From NCBI GenBank assembly GCA_012295275.1, contig CM022670.1:31705938-31769937 (forward strand): a stretch of DNA of 64,000 nt. Direction: 5' to 3'. The DNA comes from Chrysomallon squamiferum (lineage: Eukaryota; Mollusca; Gastropoda; Neomphalida; Peltospiridae). The translations under genes and the position numbers were made by a program. Shown piece by piece: positions 25,795 to 39,837 of this stretch; the first letter of the stretch is position 1; every line of letters begins with the position of its first letter. The notes beneath the pieces are model-generated. The model did no database searches and was not told the DNA's origin. It saw only the letters and a program-made list of their open reading frames with translations.

Positions 25795-28700
25795 GATTTG
25801 TTTATTTATTTTATAAAATATATTTCAGATACAATCTAAATCATTTTAAAATTATCAGTTTATTTACACATTGTATCCCACCATATACAGGTTTTATTAT
25901 CAAATGACAACATAAATCAGGTACCATGAAGGTCTGAAATAATACATACCACTAATAATTAATTATGTGCGGATGATATTCACCACAAAAATCTAGTGGT
26001 CTCTATCATGTAAATATGCGGGAGAATCGTATTACATTAAACTACTGACGATATGTAAACAGATCTAGTGATGATTTGTACCATGTAAAACTATTGATGA
26101 AACAGATCACATTGAGCTGTTGACTATATCTGCTGATGATACATAATGTACAGATCTAAGAATGATACGTATCAAGATGAAACGTACCTTGTATATCTAC
26201 TGATCATATGTACCATGCAAAAATATTGATGATTCGACTTAACATCAGAACTGTTGATGTTACTACTGATGAATTATTAATGATATGCACTACACTGGTT
26301 CAATGATTCGTACACGTAAATCTAGTTATAATACTTAGCATACCTATCTGACCACATAAAACTTTTGATGACACGTAGCACACAGACCTACTAATGCTAC
26401 AACCACACATATCTAACTATAATGCATACCACGTAAAACTGCTGATGATAAGAGCCTAGTGATGATATACACCAGTTAGAACCATTGAGGCTATAAGCAA
26501 CATAGATCTGCTGATGAGATGTACAACGTAGAACTAATGATGGCTGTGTGTACCACGACAGATCTACTAATGATAGGTATCAGACATCTACTGATTTTAC
26601 GTACCATTTAGATTTAATGATTTTACGTATCATGTAGATTACTAATAATGATAAGTACTGCATAGATCTACTGATGGTAACATCGAATATACTTATGATA
26701 CATAGCACGCAGATGTCAGATATCTTTGGTACATTTCTTCAGTGAACAGTTCTGATAGTTATCTACATTGTGTATGTAGCAGATTAGATTTAGTGAACAA
26801 AGTCCCATGCTGACCATGATAATGGTAATTATTTGATTCAAGAATTTATAGGTGACCTAAAACAAACAGTAACCATAGGAAACATGAATTTTATGTGTGA
26901 GTTTTGTGGATATCAATTGAAGAACAACAACAAATTTTTTTTAAAAATTGGGGAATTTAATTTCAAATTGTTCAGTGCATTTCCTCATAAATATGAACTC
27001 GATAATCAGTTAAAAAGGAATAAACAATGATATATATATATATCAGAAACAGAAACATCTCACACTAAATGAACAAAGCTGTTTACCTTTAATTTTGGCG
27101 ATTAACTCCTGCTGTGCAATGTCGGTGTTCGTATTTTCCCATAACAATCTTGTATGTTTAGGTTATGTTTAGAAAATTCTGTCACAGTGCAGTTCATGGT
27201 TCATATTTTGACATAGTGTCACTTTAGAATCACAAACATCCATTGTCCTTAAAATTTCAGTGTCAAAATGGAAACGTGTTAAACTTTGACTGCGTCATAA
27301 TTTCAAAACTGTATAATTTTACAGTATATACCTACATTGTTTTCTGTTTTGTTTAACATTTTGATTAGAGGTTCATTTTATCTGTAATAATACACGTTTT
27401 CTGTTTTATTTGTGTTTTAAAAATATTTATTCTGTATGTAAACGTGGAAATTTCATTATTGTTATAATAAATCATCATGGTTTAAAACTATAATGATGTT
27501 CAACCTGTCTGAAATAATAATTCGTTTGATTATTTAATAATTTATTTTTATAGTACTAACTCTATTATTATTTTTAAGATTAAGAAAACAACGACAGCAA
27601 TAATAAAAATAGCCACTTTACCAACAATAGTAATAACAACTGTAACAATAACAATTATAACAATAATAATAGCAACAACATCAGTAATAACAATAATAAT
27701 AATACTATAATAATCCAAAAACAATAACAAAAACAACAACAACAACAATAATAATAATAATAATAGTAATGATGATGAATTGTTGTTCAGATTCGAACAA
27801 GTTCCAGTACCAGCCTGGTATGACATATGAGTATAATTACAACGCTCTCACACAAACGTCTATGAATGGGGCCTCGGAGGACCAAGCCACCATTAGAATG
27901 ACTGCCAAGGCAAAGATGGAAGTACTCAGCAAATGTGAATTTGTTCTGAAGGTAATGACACTTCAGCCACTTACTTATCACTTTATTATCATTTTTTCTT
28001 CTTATCTAGCTGTGCTAAATTCCAAATTTTGCTTAATTTTTAATTTTTACCATTACAATTTAACAAAAACAAGAAAACTGAGAACATCTGAATAAGTAGT
28101 TTTGGTAAAAGAATCTAAATAAGAAATCTTGATACAATATCTGAATAACACATTTTGGTAATAATGTAAAAATCCTAACTTGTGATACCAATATCTAAAA
28201 AGATACCTAAATTGTGTTTTAATATATTATATATTTTTTAATATATTCTTTTTAAAAGTTTAATTTTTTCTCTTTGTTTCTTTTTTCTTTTTCACATTTT
28301 GAACCAAATAAATATATTTTTAATTTCATCTTTTGGGCACATATATTTTATATTATTTTATTTATTTATTTTTTTGTTTGTTTGTTCATTTAAAAAATTC
28401 ATTCAGTTAAACTGACCTGTTTGTCAGTTTTTAATTTTCAAACCATTATACAAAGATACAATTTTGAAATTAAAATGCCTTGATTACTAAAAGAAATACA
28501 TCTATCATTGTACTTCTCAAAAATGTTTTTTGCCATATTATGTTTATTGCCCATAATAATAAAAAAATCAACAAGAACAACAATAATAACTTAATAACCT
28601 GAAGCTTGAAATCTATTAACCTCAGGTTAATTTTAATTTTACTTATTATTCTTAATTTCTTGATTTTCACCATGTGGGTATCATTCTTTGCATATGTGGA

Positions 28701-29355
28701 AATTTAATTAATAATAAACAGAAATAAATGAATAAATTACGCCACCTCCCAATAGTTTGTAAACTATTTTTATCATTACCTCAGCTCTCAGACGTGGCTC
28801 TGTATACATCTGACCCAGAGAACCCATCACAGCTAACAATGGGGGACAATTCAGGTGACTTTCAGCAAAGCCTTGAGGATTTTCCTCTCAAATTCTCATT
28901 CCAAGATGGCATTGTGGATGAGCTCTGTCCAGATGATTCGGAGAGTGAGTGGTCACTGAACATCAAGCGAGGAATCCTGACAGCCTTCCAGAACAGCATG
29001 CATGATTTAAACAGAGACCAGCGGGTACAGGAGGTAAGCAGAGTGAAAACATGGTACAAACTGAATATTAATAAATGTCATTTTAATATGTTAATATTAA
29101 TGGTTATCGAGTGTCTGATTTTGTTGCAGAATTTTAATTGTTATTTTTATTACTATCAATACTATTATTATTATTAATATTACAACTGTTACTACCATTA
29201 TCTTTACTATTAATATTCTTCTGATTATTATTGTTATTATTACTACTACCTTTACTATTAATATTATTACTATTATTGTTATTGTTATTACTACTTCACT
29301 ATTAATATTAATATCATTATCAATATCCTCATCATCATCACCATTGTTGTTGTTA

Positions 29356-29413
<58 letters not shown>

Positions 29414-32400
29414 GATGAAACAGCCTGAAGCAGTAGTGGATCTTTTTTTATACTGCTTCCCACAAAAGAGAAAATAGATAACATTGTTTTTAAACACAGC
29501 TCTTATAGAGCAGTCATCAGTGAAAGAATCTGTTAAAGTTGTTGTTTGTTTTTTGACTTGAAAACTTTAGAAAATAGTTGTTTAGCCACAGTGAAATTTA
29601 TGGAAGATAAACTGAAAACAAATTTGAATTAAAATCTTTCTCTCTCCCTTTTTATTTTATTAATAACTTTAAACATATTTTGTTGTTTTAAGAATGCCAA
29701 ATGTTTTATAAAGAACTTATACAAAATGTCTAAATGATTTTTTTTTTTCATTTAAAAACTTGTTACTTGTTTTCAATGATTTGTTGAAAAATATTTTATT
29801 ATTTTGAGAATATCGAATCTTTGAAACAGAACAGCCATATGAAAAAACTGTTTTGTTTTCAGGCTGATGTGACAGGGAGTTGCATCACAGATTACAGAGT
29901 AACCCAGAGAGGTTGGCAGTCACTGACTGTGAAGAAAACAAAAACTCTAGATGGATGCAGTGATCGCCATGGTTACAAGACAGCCCTTCATGCAATGCCA
30001 TACAAAATAGCCAGTGTAAGAACAATTTTGTAGGTTTAATGTGCAAAAATAGTTAATTTTTGTTTATATAATTAAGATTTTTTATAAATGTAGGTGAGGT
30101 ACATTATTTTTAATTATAACTGCAATTGTGTATAAAATCAATAATAATATTATATTAAGTTTTTGATATTAATGATATAATCTTTTTTGCATATGTGTGT
30201 GTTATGCTTATTGTGATTATTATTAGTATCATCATCATCATATCATCATCAGTATTTATCATTTTTGTTTCTTTGCTTTTATTTAAATAGTAACATTATA
30301 TTCCCTCAGTTCTATAATTTATTTGTTTAATTCTTTGTCTTAAAATTCTCAAAAAAAAGAAAAGTAGCAATTAAAAAAAACTCTCCATTACATAACATCA
30401 GCATTAAAAATATATATATATATATATACTACAGCCATAAATCTATCATTTTAATGTCACTGATTTTGATCAGGCTGTCCAGTCTCTGCCTCTGATGAAG
30501 AGTAACCATGAGTGTGATCAGATTATCAAAACTGGAGGAGTTCTTCAGAAAACCACTTGTCATGAAATGCACATATTCCGACCTTTCTCCAAAGATACCA
30601 ATGGTGCCCTGACAGAATCAACCCAGACTCTGGAATTTCTCAGATCATACAATTTTCTGACAACCAGCAGAGGTGGTATTTTAAATAAAATTAGTTATTT
30701 CTGGATTTATTGCTATCGCTTAATTTTAAAATGTTTTAAAATATTTAGTAAACTATAATATTTTGAACTGATTTAAAAGGTTTAAGTGACAAAACAGTTA
30801 AACAGATATACATATTTATTTAATATATTACATCATATATAATATATTTGTTTATATTAAATAATAAAAAATTATTATAACATTTGGTGCATTTTAAGCA
30901 CATTCTCTTTGATTATTTCATATTTGTATGATGTGTTTAAAATGTACCAAAGTTTAAAACATTTTAAAAATTAATTAAACAGTATAATTCAAGGTCATGA
31001 TATGGACCTGTCAGACATTGTATGTAAAGGATCCATTTCTGCTAATTATTTTTAAAATGTTAAACTAAACAACTAAATCAGATTTCCTTTCTATTATGAT
31101 TATAATATACATAATAATTTCTTACACCAAATAGATGCTGAGGTACATCAGTAGAAAAATCATTCATTCAGTTTTTCATTTTGAAAAGGTTTCATAACCA
31201 AAAGAGCCAAAATGACTTTCAAGCATAAATTTGGCACCCGTGATGAGGATAAGAAGAAGCGAGACGCCAGTCATAAACTTGAAGAATTGTGTCGTGTCAC
31301 AGTTGAAGACATCAGACCAGACGTACCAGCCATGTTTTCAGAACTTGTGTACATCATGAGAGAAATGGATGCCAGGTCACTGGAAAGACTGTATGAGCAA
31401 GTGAAAAGAGGAAGCATTTGCAGAAACAATGCTAGAAGAACAAAGTTTGTATAAGCAGATCCTATATGAATTTTAGGTTAAAAGGTTTAAGTGTAGCTAT
31501 TTGAGTTAATTCATCTGAGTTGGTCAAGAAACAATGATGGTTAGAGAGTATATGTAGTTTGGTTTTTAATTTTCACAATTTGATTTCTTTTTGAATGTGT
31601 TTTTTTTATTTTAACAAATCAAATCATTTAATATTATAGTTAATACTTTTTCCTTTTGTTATATGTGTAATTAAAAAGGTATTATAATTCATTGAAATAA
31701 TCTCATAATTGTATCATCTACCTTATTTTTGGCTGCCAAAATTATCTATTTCTAGTATATAAATTGTGAATAGTTTATAACTTCATTATTCTAGATTTTG
31801 AATATATTATCAATAGTAAATTTATTATACAGAACATTTTTCATCGATGCAATACCCATGGTTGGCACAAGTGCATCTTTACGTCTGATGAGAAAGGTGA
31901 TATTAGCACAAGAGGTTGACAAAGATCAGGCAAACATGTGGTTGACATCTTTAGCTTTCATTCAGAACCCAACCAGAGACATGATTGATGAGATCGAGGT
32001 ATTCATACTATTATTTTCTGATATAAAATATAATTTCTTTTACAAACCCACTGTCTAAATAATATTTAATTTAAAAAAGAAAAAAAAAGAAAGAAAACAA
32101 AAACATATTCATTATACATATTAACTCTACTTTGTGCCTCTGATAGTTAAAGAAATAGTCTTCATAATTTTTCAAGCTATCAAATTACTGTTTTATTTAC
32201 TCGTGTCAAATCATTAATAACAGTAAAGTTTCAAAATGAAATATCTTCCTCTTGAGAATGCTTGGAAGCTGACATTTTCCTTTTCATCATAAGGTTATTT
32301 TTAAAATCTCCATAACAGTAATAGATATAAAAGATTTATTTTGGTAATTTGTAAAAGCCAATAAAGTTTACTTTTTGACAAATATATAATTATTATAGTA

Positions 32401-35400
32401 TACATTGCTATGGTAAACATTTTAGAGTAATTGTCCTTTAGTAAAATTTAAATTCTGGTTGTTTATAATAAATACAAAACTTTAGTTTAATGACTTTAAT
32501 GTTTAACATTGCAGCCTTTAATGGAATCTGACTATGTCAAGGGCAAAGCAGGTTTGTCAATAACATCACTGGTAAACAATTACTGTAACAAGGATTCAAG
32601 CTGTATGGAGAATAGAGAAGTGATGAAGATTGTACAGGATTTGCAGAATGATATTGGTTCTTGTCATGTTACAGACAGTAATCTTATAAATGTAATAGCA
32701 TTTTTACAATATATGATAATTTTAATTTACTTTGCAAATGCTACTTTGAATCATAATTTTGCTATTTAAACTCTTGCACAGTAAAAATACAGATTTCAGT
32801 GTATTATTTGTTTCAATTATTTGGTCTTAAAACTTCTCATAAAATTAATTTATTAAATCTGTTTTGTGGTTGATCATAAGTTAATAACTTTGAAAATATT
32901 TTGTATTAGTATATACTGTATTATCAAATAGAATGTTAGATTTTTAAAAATAGTTTTTAAGATATTTGGAAATGATGCAAATGGCATGTTAAAGATTAAT
33001 GCTTAAAGTTTAGTTAATGTTTTATCTTATAATGATAATCAAATAATGAATATTTGGTTTTCACTGCTCTGCATGTTTTATGTTTGTTTGAAGACTCTGT
33101 ATGCTCTGAGAGCTGTAGGAAACTTGGGACAGTTTGAACAGTTCAGCTTCAGTTTAGAAAAATGCTTCTCCAACAAGAACAACCCGACTGAGATCAGAGT
33201 CACTGCGCTGGAAGCTTTCCGCAGGTTGCCGTGTAGCAGCGACGTAAGAAATATATATTCAAAACTAAATTCTTTATAGTACTGTTTTTTTCTGAAATGA
33301 AAACACTTTATATATTTTTTCTTTTTCTTTACTCTTTCTTTCTTTTCTTTTATTGCTTTCTTTTCTTTTTTTTTAGTTGTGATGGAATTTAACTTTTTTA
33401 AAGTTTGAGCTTATTTTAAAAGAAGAGAGAAAAATATAAAGCCAGTAAAATTTCAATTAATTCTAAACCTGAATATAAAATATAATGAAACCATATACTG
33501 AGAGATAATAAAAATATATTTTAAGCCATAATATATTAAAATATTTTATGTAATATAAAATAAAACATAAGACAAAAATCAAAAATCAAACAATATATAA
33601 TATATAATAAAATTAAAGATATTTGAAATGGACTGATTATTTTAATTTAATAATATATCAAAATTGTAATACTGCATATGTAATATAATAAAACAATAAT
33701 GATATACTAATACTGTATATATATATATATATATGGATAGTCAGACAGACAGACAGAGTCAGACAGATAGATAGATAGATGTAAGTATAAACTGGTATTG
33801 CATATGTTATATATGCTTATGACACTGAACTTTATTTCAGCGTAATAATGTTATGGAAGTCTTTCTAAACACTGATGAAGATTCAGAGCTGAGGATTGCT
33901 GCATACATTGCAGTCATGCAGTGTCCAGTCCAGACCTTCCTTGACCAGATCAAATCTAATCTAGAGTCTGAAAAAGCTGACCAAGTTGGTTCTTTTGTTT
34001 GGTCGCATCTGACAAATCTGATGGAGACATCAAGCCCGATGAAACAAACCATCAAGAAGATACTGGAAGATGAAGATTTGAAGAAGGAGTTTGACATGGA
34101 CAAGAGAAAGTTCTCCAGGTTAAAGACTAGTATTTAACTTGAGTAATTTAAGTAATAGTTATTCCAGCAAAAAACATATATAACATGTAAAGACTTAATA
34201 ACATAATGAATCCGTTAAAAAAAAACCCAAATCCCATAATTTTAAAGAATATATATCTAGTCATACAGAATAAATTTGGACAAAAAAAAAGTAGTTTGGA
34301 ATAAATAATTTATTTATAGCAACTATTTTTTTGGCTTTTGTGGGCATGAAAATATGTTAGGTAATAAAATATTTATAAATAATACTTGAATTGTACATAT
34401 ATACATAGATATAGATATAGATATAGATATAGATATAGATATATTATGTTATATGTTATATTTCTTTTCCTATTATTGTTAAATGTTGATATGTCAAAAT
34501 TCTTGTTCTCTGCATTCTTCATTCATTCAGCCTCTGTTGATTACAGTTTTAGCATAATCATTGACATTTATTGCAATTGTAAATGTATGATTAGTTTAAC
34601 AGAATGTCAAAATTTTACCATGAGAATTAATTTTTAATTAATGTTTTATGTTATATTTTCTTATAGAAACTATGAAGGGTCATTTTTCCTTGAGAAGATC
34701 AACTCAGGTGCGATGGTAGAAAGTAATGTCATTTGGTCATCAGCATCTTTTCTGCCCCGGTCAGCAATGGTAAATTTCACTGTGGACCTGTTTGGTCAGT
34801 CTGTCAATTTCCTGGACATTGGTGGAAGAGTGGAAGGACTTGAATATCTGCTGGAATCCTACTTCGGTCCTGAAGGACTGTTTAAAGAAAAAGATGATAC
34901 CAAAGGATATGCTGATACAAAGACAATTAGAAAAGAGAAAATGAAAAGGCAGAAAGAAAGGGTGGGTTAATTTTGTTTGTCACATCTTCCATGAGAAGTA
35001 TTAACCAAGAAAAAAGGGGCATATAAATTTTCATTGTCACATTTTCCATGTAATATGTAGACAAGGTATACGTATTTTCTCATTCATGCTTCCCACTTAA
35101 AGTCTATAAGATAAATTAATTTTGTTTGTCATAATTACCTTATTAGATGGTGACCTAGAAAGAAAGGGTACATTAGTTTTTCTCTGTTATTTTCCAAATA
35201 AAGTCTGGAACATCATCATGTATATCATGTTCCCATGGACACTCATTTTTGATAATTCTAGATTTAATCATGATTTTTTCAGAAAATTTTATTTCTTTGA
35301 TTTCCATTTCAGTACAACCAATTAAAGGATAAATTCCGTGCCTCTCTCTATGTCCGAGTGTTTGGAAACGAACTTCAGTACAAACATTTTGATACTTTGA

Positions 35401-38140
35401 ACCCAAGCAAGGATGACATCAAATTTAACATCATTGAACAGCTGATGAAACTTTCCAAAAACAATGAGTATGCATACACACACAGTTTCATGTTTTTAGA
35501 CAGCAGTCTGATAATCCCAACATGCACTGGACTCCCACTTAACCTCACAGTTAATGGAACAGCCACAATCGACATGAAAGCTTCAGGAAAATTTGATGTC
35601 AGAAATTTCAAATCAAAGAGGAATATGCTAATAGATGGACAGCTTCAGCCAAGGTGAGTAATTAAGAAATCTCTGACTTCAGTGACATTAATAAGGTATA
35701 AAGTTATACAGTCAAACAAAACAACTTTTTATATCAGTTGTTTTTAATCTTTGTATTTTGAAACGATGGTAATAATTACAGTCTTCAAATTAAAGATGTA
35801 AATTAAACTGACAGCAGTAACAAATGAAGGCAAGGAGTAAATACAACAAATAGTTGATGTTTCATAATCAAATCCGATAGTAAAATCTAGATATATTTTC
35901 ACAATTATTTAGTTGATATGACAGTTTCTAAACACAACAGTTAATCATATAAGTTAAGAAATGGTCCTTATATCATCTATTTATTTATTATTTATTAATT
36001 TATTCCTATTATTATTATTATTATTATTTTAACAGTGGTGCCCTGGAGATAGTCAGTGCTATGTCTGTTGATGCTTTTGTCACAAAAGCTGGACTGAAAA
36101 TGGTGTCAACACTTCACTCCAGCTCTTCAGTGAAAGGCAAATTGGAGCTTTCTGGAGGAAACATTTTCAGTCTGGAGTTTGACCTGCCCAAAGACAAAAC
36201 AGAAATTTTTGATTTCAAGTAAGAATCCAGATTATAATAACTATTTTTCAAAGTCATATGAATATACAGAGTGGCTTACATGTATAATTTAACTTAAAAC
36301 TTTGGTCAATAAGAACTCATAACAACACAATTTAAAAAAAATGTTATGTGTTGTTTTGTTTTCTAATGATGAATTAGAGAAAGTTTACTGATACTGTTCA
36401 TTATGCAGCATTATTAATCTTTTATTTGTAATAAGCAATAATTAAACAGGAAAATACATACATTATATTTTTGCAATCCAAATATGGATTACTGGTTGAA
36501 ACAGGAAACTTAGCTACTTTAATTTACTTACTAAATAGTTTATATTACTATAAGGAATTAATTAAAATTAAATAAATAAATAACTAAACAAACAAACAAC
36601 AATAATAACAATAACAACAACAAAAGTAATGATGAAGATGATAAATATAACAAAAATAATAATTTTAAAAATTAGCTAATGGTTCTAATTATTGTAACCT
36701 TACATAAAAACAGTTTTGCTTTTTCATAATGAAACTTATTTTACCTTAACAATATTATCTTAATCCTTAAAGGTCAAGGTTCTTCATAGAACATGACAAC
36801 CACCAGAGGGAGCAGAGGATGATTGAGGAGAACAGAAAGTACAAGCAGTCATGTTGGGGAAATCGTCTCACTAGATTTACTGGAGTAGAACTGTGTGGAG
36901 AAGTTGGTTTTCCTAATGCATCCATGAACACAAAATCACCCTACTTCCCTTTCACTGGTCCTGTAGACATTGGCTTTGTTCTGCACAAGAGAGACTTGCA
37001 ATCTGGATACAAAATGGTGGTCAGGAAAATCCATGTAAGTATGATATATTTTTAGTCTTTATTTATAAAAGGTCACAAATGATATTTATGTGAAAAGGAT
37101 ATTTAGTCTTTGTTTACTATAGCTTATATTTATGATCTGTTCAAAATAGACATTTGATCTTTATTTTTCTCTTAAGTAAGATGAAAAGAAGATAAAATAA
37201 AAATTGCACTTTTATATACAATTTAAATTAATATAATTAATTTATTGTTGTTGTTTATTGTGAAGGATTTTTTGGGAGATAATACACATTTTAGGAAAAG
37301 AAATCTGTTGCTTTATAATTCTTTTTATGTAAATAATTCTAATCAATAAAAAATAAAAATAAATTAATATTTGGACAAAAAATGAAAGCAAATAAAGATA
37401 CATCTAGATGGTTATTTAACAGTTATTCTTTTAATTCTTTCATAAGATTTAAAATATAGGGATAACTTACTACTATTATTATTACTACTACTGCTATTCT
37501 TAATACTACTATTACTGTTTATAATAACATTAATATAATAATAACATGATCACAACAGATACAACAATAATAATAACAATAATCAAAAATAGAAGATAAA
37601 TTTGTAAAACAGAACTTGTTTAGATAACACATCAATAATAATGGCAACAAAAACCTATAACAACAACAACAATAAGCAGATGATAAATTTGAAAAACATT
37701 CTTTTTAAAATACAATTTTTTTTTTTTTTTTTTTGCCACTAATTTCTTCATATCTATGAAAATCTACCTCTCTGTGTGTTTCAGAACAGAGAAAGTACAT
37801 TTGTCACAAAATAATAATAATAACAATAACATACTAACAACAACAGTAATAATAAAAATAGGCTAATTTCTTTGTATCTGTAAACGTTTTCTGTGTGTTT
37901 CAGAACAAGGAAACCACACTTGGTCAGATTGCATTTGACACTCCAGGATCTAAAGTTAACCGTGCTTTGTCTCTGGATTTTACTCTAATGTACAAGACCA
38001 AGGAAATTAACATTGCTTTAAATTCACCTTGGAAAAAAGCAAATGTAAAGGGTAAGTAATTTTTAATTAAGAGGAAAGGTTTATATATTTTTGAGATTGT
38101 TAAGATATTTTTGGTGTTTTTTTTTCTTCTGTTATGACTA

Positions 38141-38207
<67 letters not shown>

Positions 38208-38398
38208 CATTATTTGAAAAGAACATTCATGAAATTTGCATTTAAAATTGTTTAGTTTATGTGTTAGTTGTGCTTTTGTACAGTTTAATACAGTTATGTT
38301 TGTTTCATCTTGGTAAAGTAAATTTTATATATATGTGCATGTCTCATTGTATATACATGTTTGTGTATGCATTTTTAGTTATGCATTTATGTATGTAC

Positions 38399-38434
<36 letters not shown>

Positions 38435-39799
38435 TAAAAATCAGGTGAATTTACAAACACAGACAGTCTGAAAAAGGTTACAGCTAAACTGATGGTTGAT
38501 GACAGACAGGAATACTTTATTTCTACCAAAATACCAATTGAGAAAAAGGGAAAAACAACAGTTTATTCTCCAAGTGCTGAGGTCAGATGGCCAAATTCTG
38601 GTAGCATTAATTTCAGTGGAATGGTGTCACACAAGTCTTTGCTTGACAGAGTGGAAGCAGATTTGTCTGTAACAGGAGTCACTGCTAATTCTATAAATCT
38701 ACATGGTATGTATACAGACCTACAGACAGGTGATAGATAGATTCATAGATAGATAGACAGAGAGGCAGAGAGATAAGTAGATAGATTGATAGATCTGTAG
38801 CTAGATGAGTAGAGAGATTGGCAGATATGTAGATATATAAACAGATCAAGAAATAGAAAAGAAGATAGATAAATCAAAAGGTAGGTAGGTACGTAGATCA
38901 ACAGATATTTAAGTAGACTGACTGATAGATATGGAGATAGAATGCTAGCCAGGTAGATAAATATTTAAGTTGATAAATCAATAGTTAGATAGACTGACTC
39001 ATAGATAGATAGGAGGACAGCCAAATAGATAAGTAGATAGATTGATTGATTGATTGATTGATTGATTGACTGACAAATAGAAAGATAGTCAGATAGGTAG
39101 ATTGATAAACAGTTTTAACATGTCTTCTTTGTTCAATTAATCTTACATTTAAATCTAATTACATTTACATTTATGTATGGATGTTGTGTGTGTGTGTGTT
39201 AAATTTCCCTTCAATTTGTCTTTGTCTTAATATTTAAACACATTTTTTAGGTTTACTGGTAAACACAGACACAGTTAAAAGCCTTACAGGTTCTGTCATG
39301 CTCAAACCAAAGCAGGAATATTCAGTGGCTGCTAAGCTTCTTAAGAACAAAACTGACAAAAAGAGAGGTGGCACTAAGCTGATTCCAACACTTGTGATCA
39401 AAACACCAAAAACAACACTGCTGTCTGCAGAGGGAACAGTGGAATTCAAGAAAAATAAATACCTGAAAACCAACATGGCAATAAATATGAAAAAACACCT
39501 CAAGGAACCAATCCGAATAACATGTATGTACCTTATCAAACTAAATTTTGAAAAATGATTCTGTTCATTTTATTATTAATAATGATAATAATAATATTGT
39601 TGATTATGATTAAAACAAATAGCAAAAGGTTAGGGTTTTTATCACATTGCTTCATAATACCTTTTTAGTTCATTTCAAATCAATTGTTTTGCTAGATCTG
39701 GTTTACCTAACTTTTAGGCATTTTAAATTGTCATCACATCAGTAATTATATATTAAATATATCTGAATATTTTCTTATAATTGCACCTATGTCTGTCTC

Positions 39800-39837
<38 letters not shown>

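Larger units (their letters stand above)
21235..27790 (+). other. apolipophorin intron 2 (6.6 kb)
   Basis: The largest intron of the gene. Contents: Tigger remnant 22570-23336, tRNA-like cluster 24140-24675, CT tract 25710-25788, degenerate tandem repeat 25920-26735, A/T-rich tracts 24890-25600, and AAC/AAT tracts 27590-27766 just before exon 3. Reading frames in this interval have no coding pattern apart from the transposase remnant. Confidence 0.7.

Noticed and set aside
25920-26735. CRISPR-like direct repeats
   Set aside because: Units are degenerate with no constant repeat or unique equal-length spacers, and the genome is eukaryotic.
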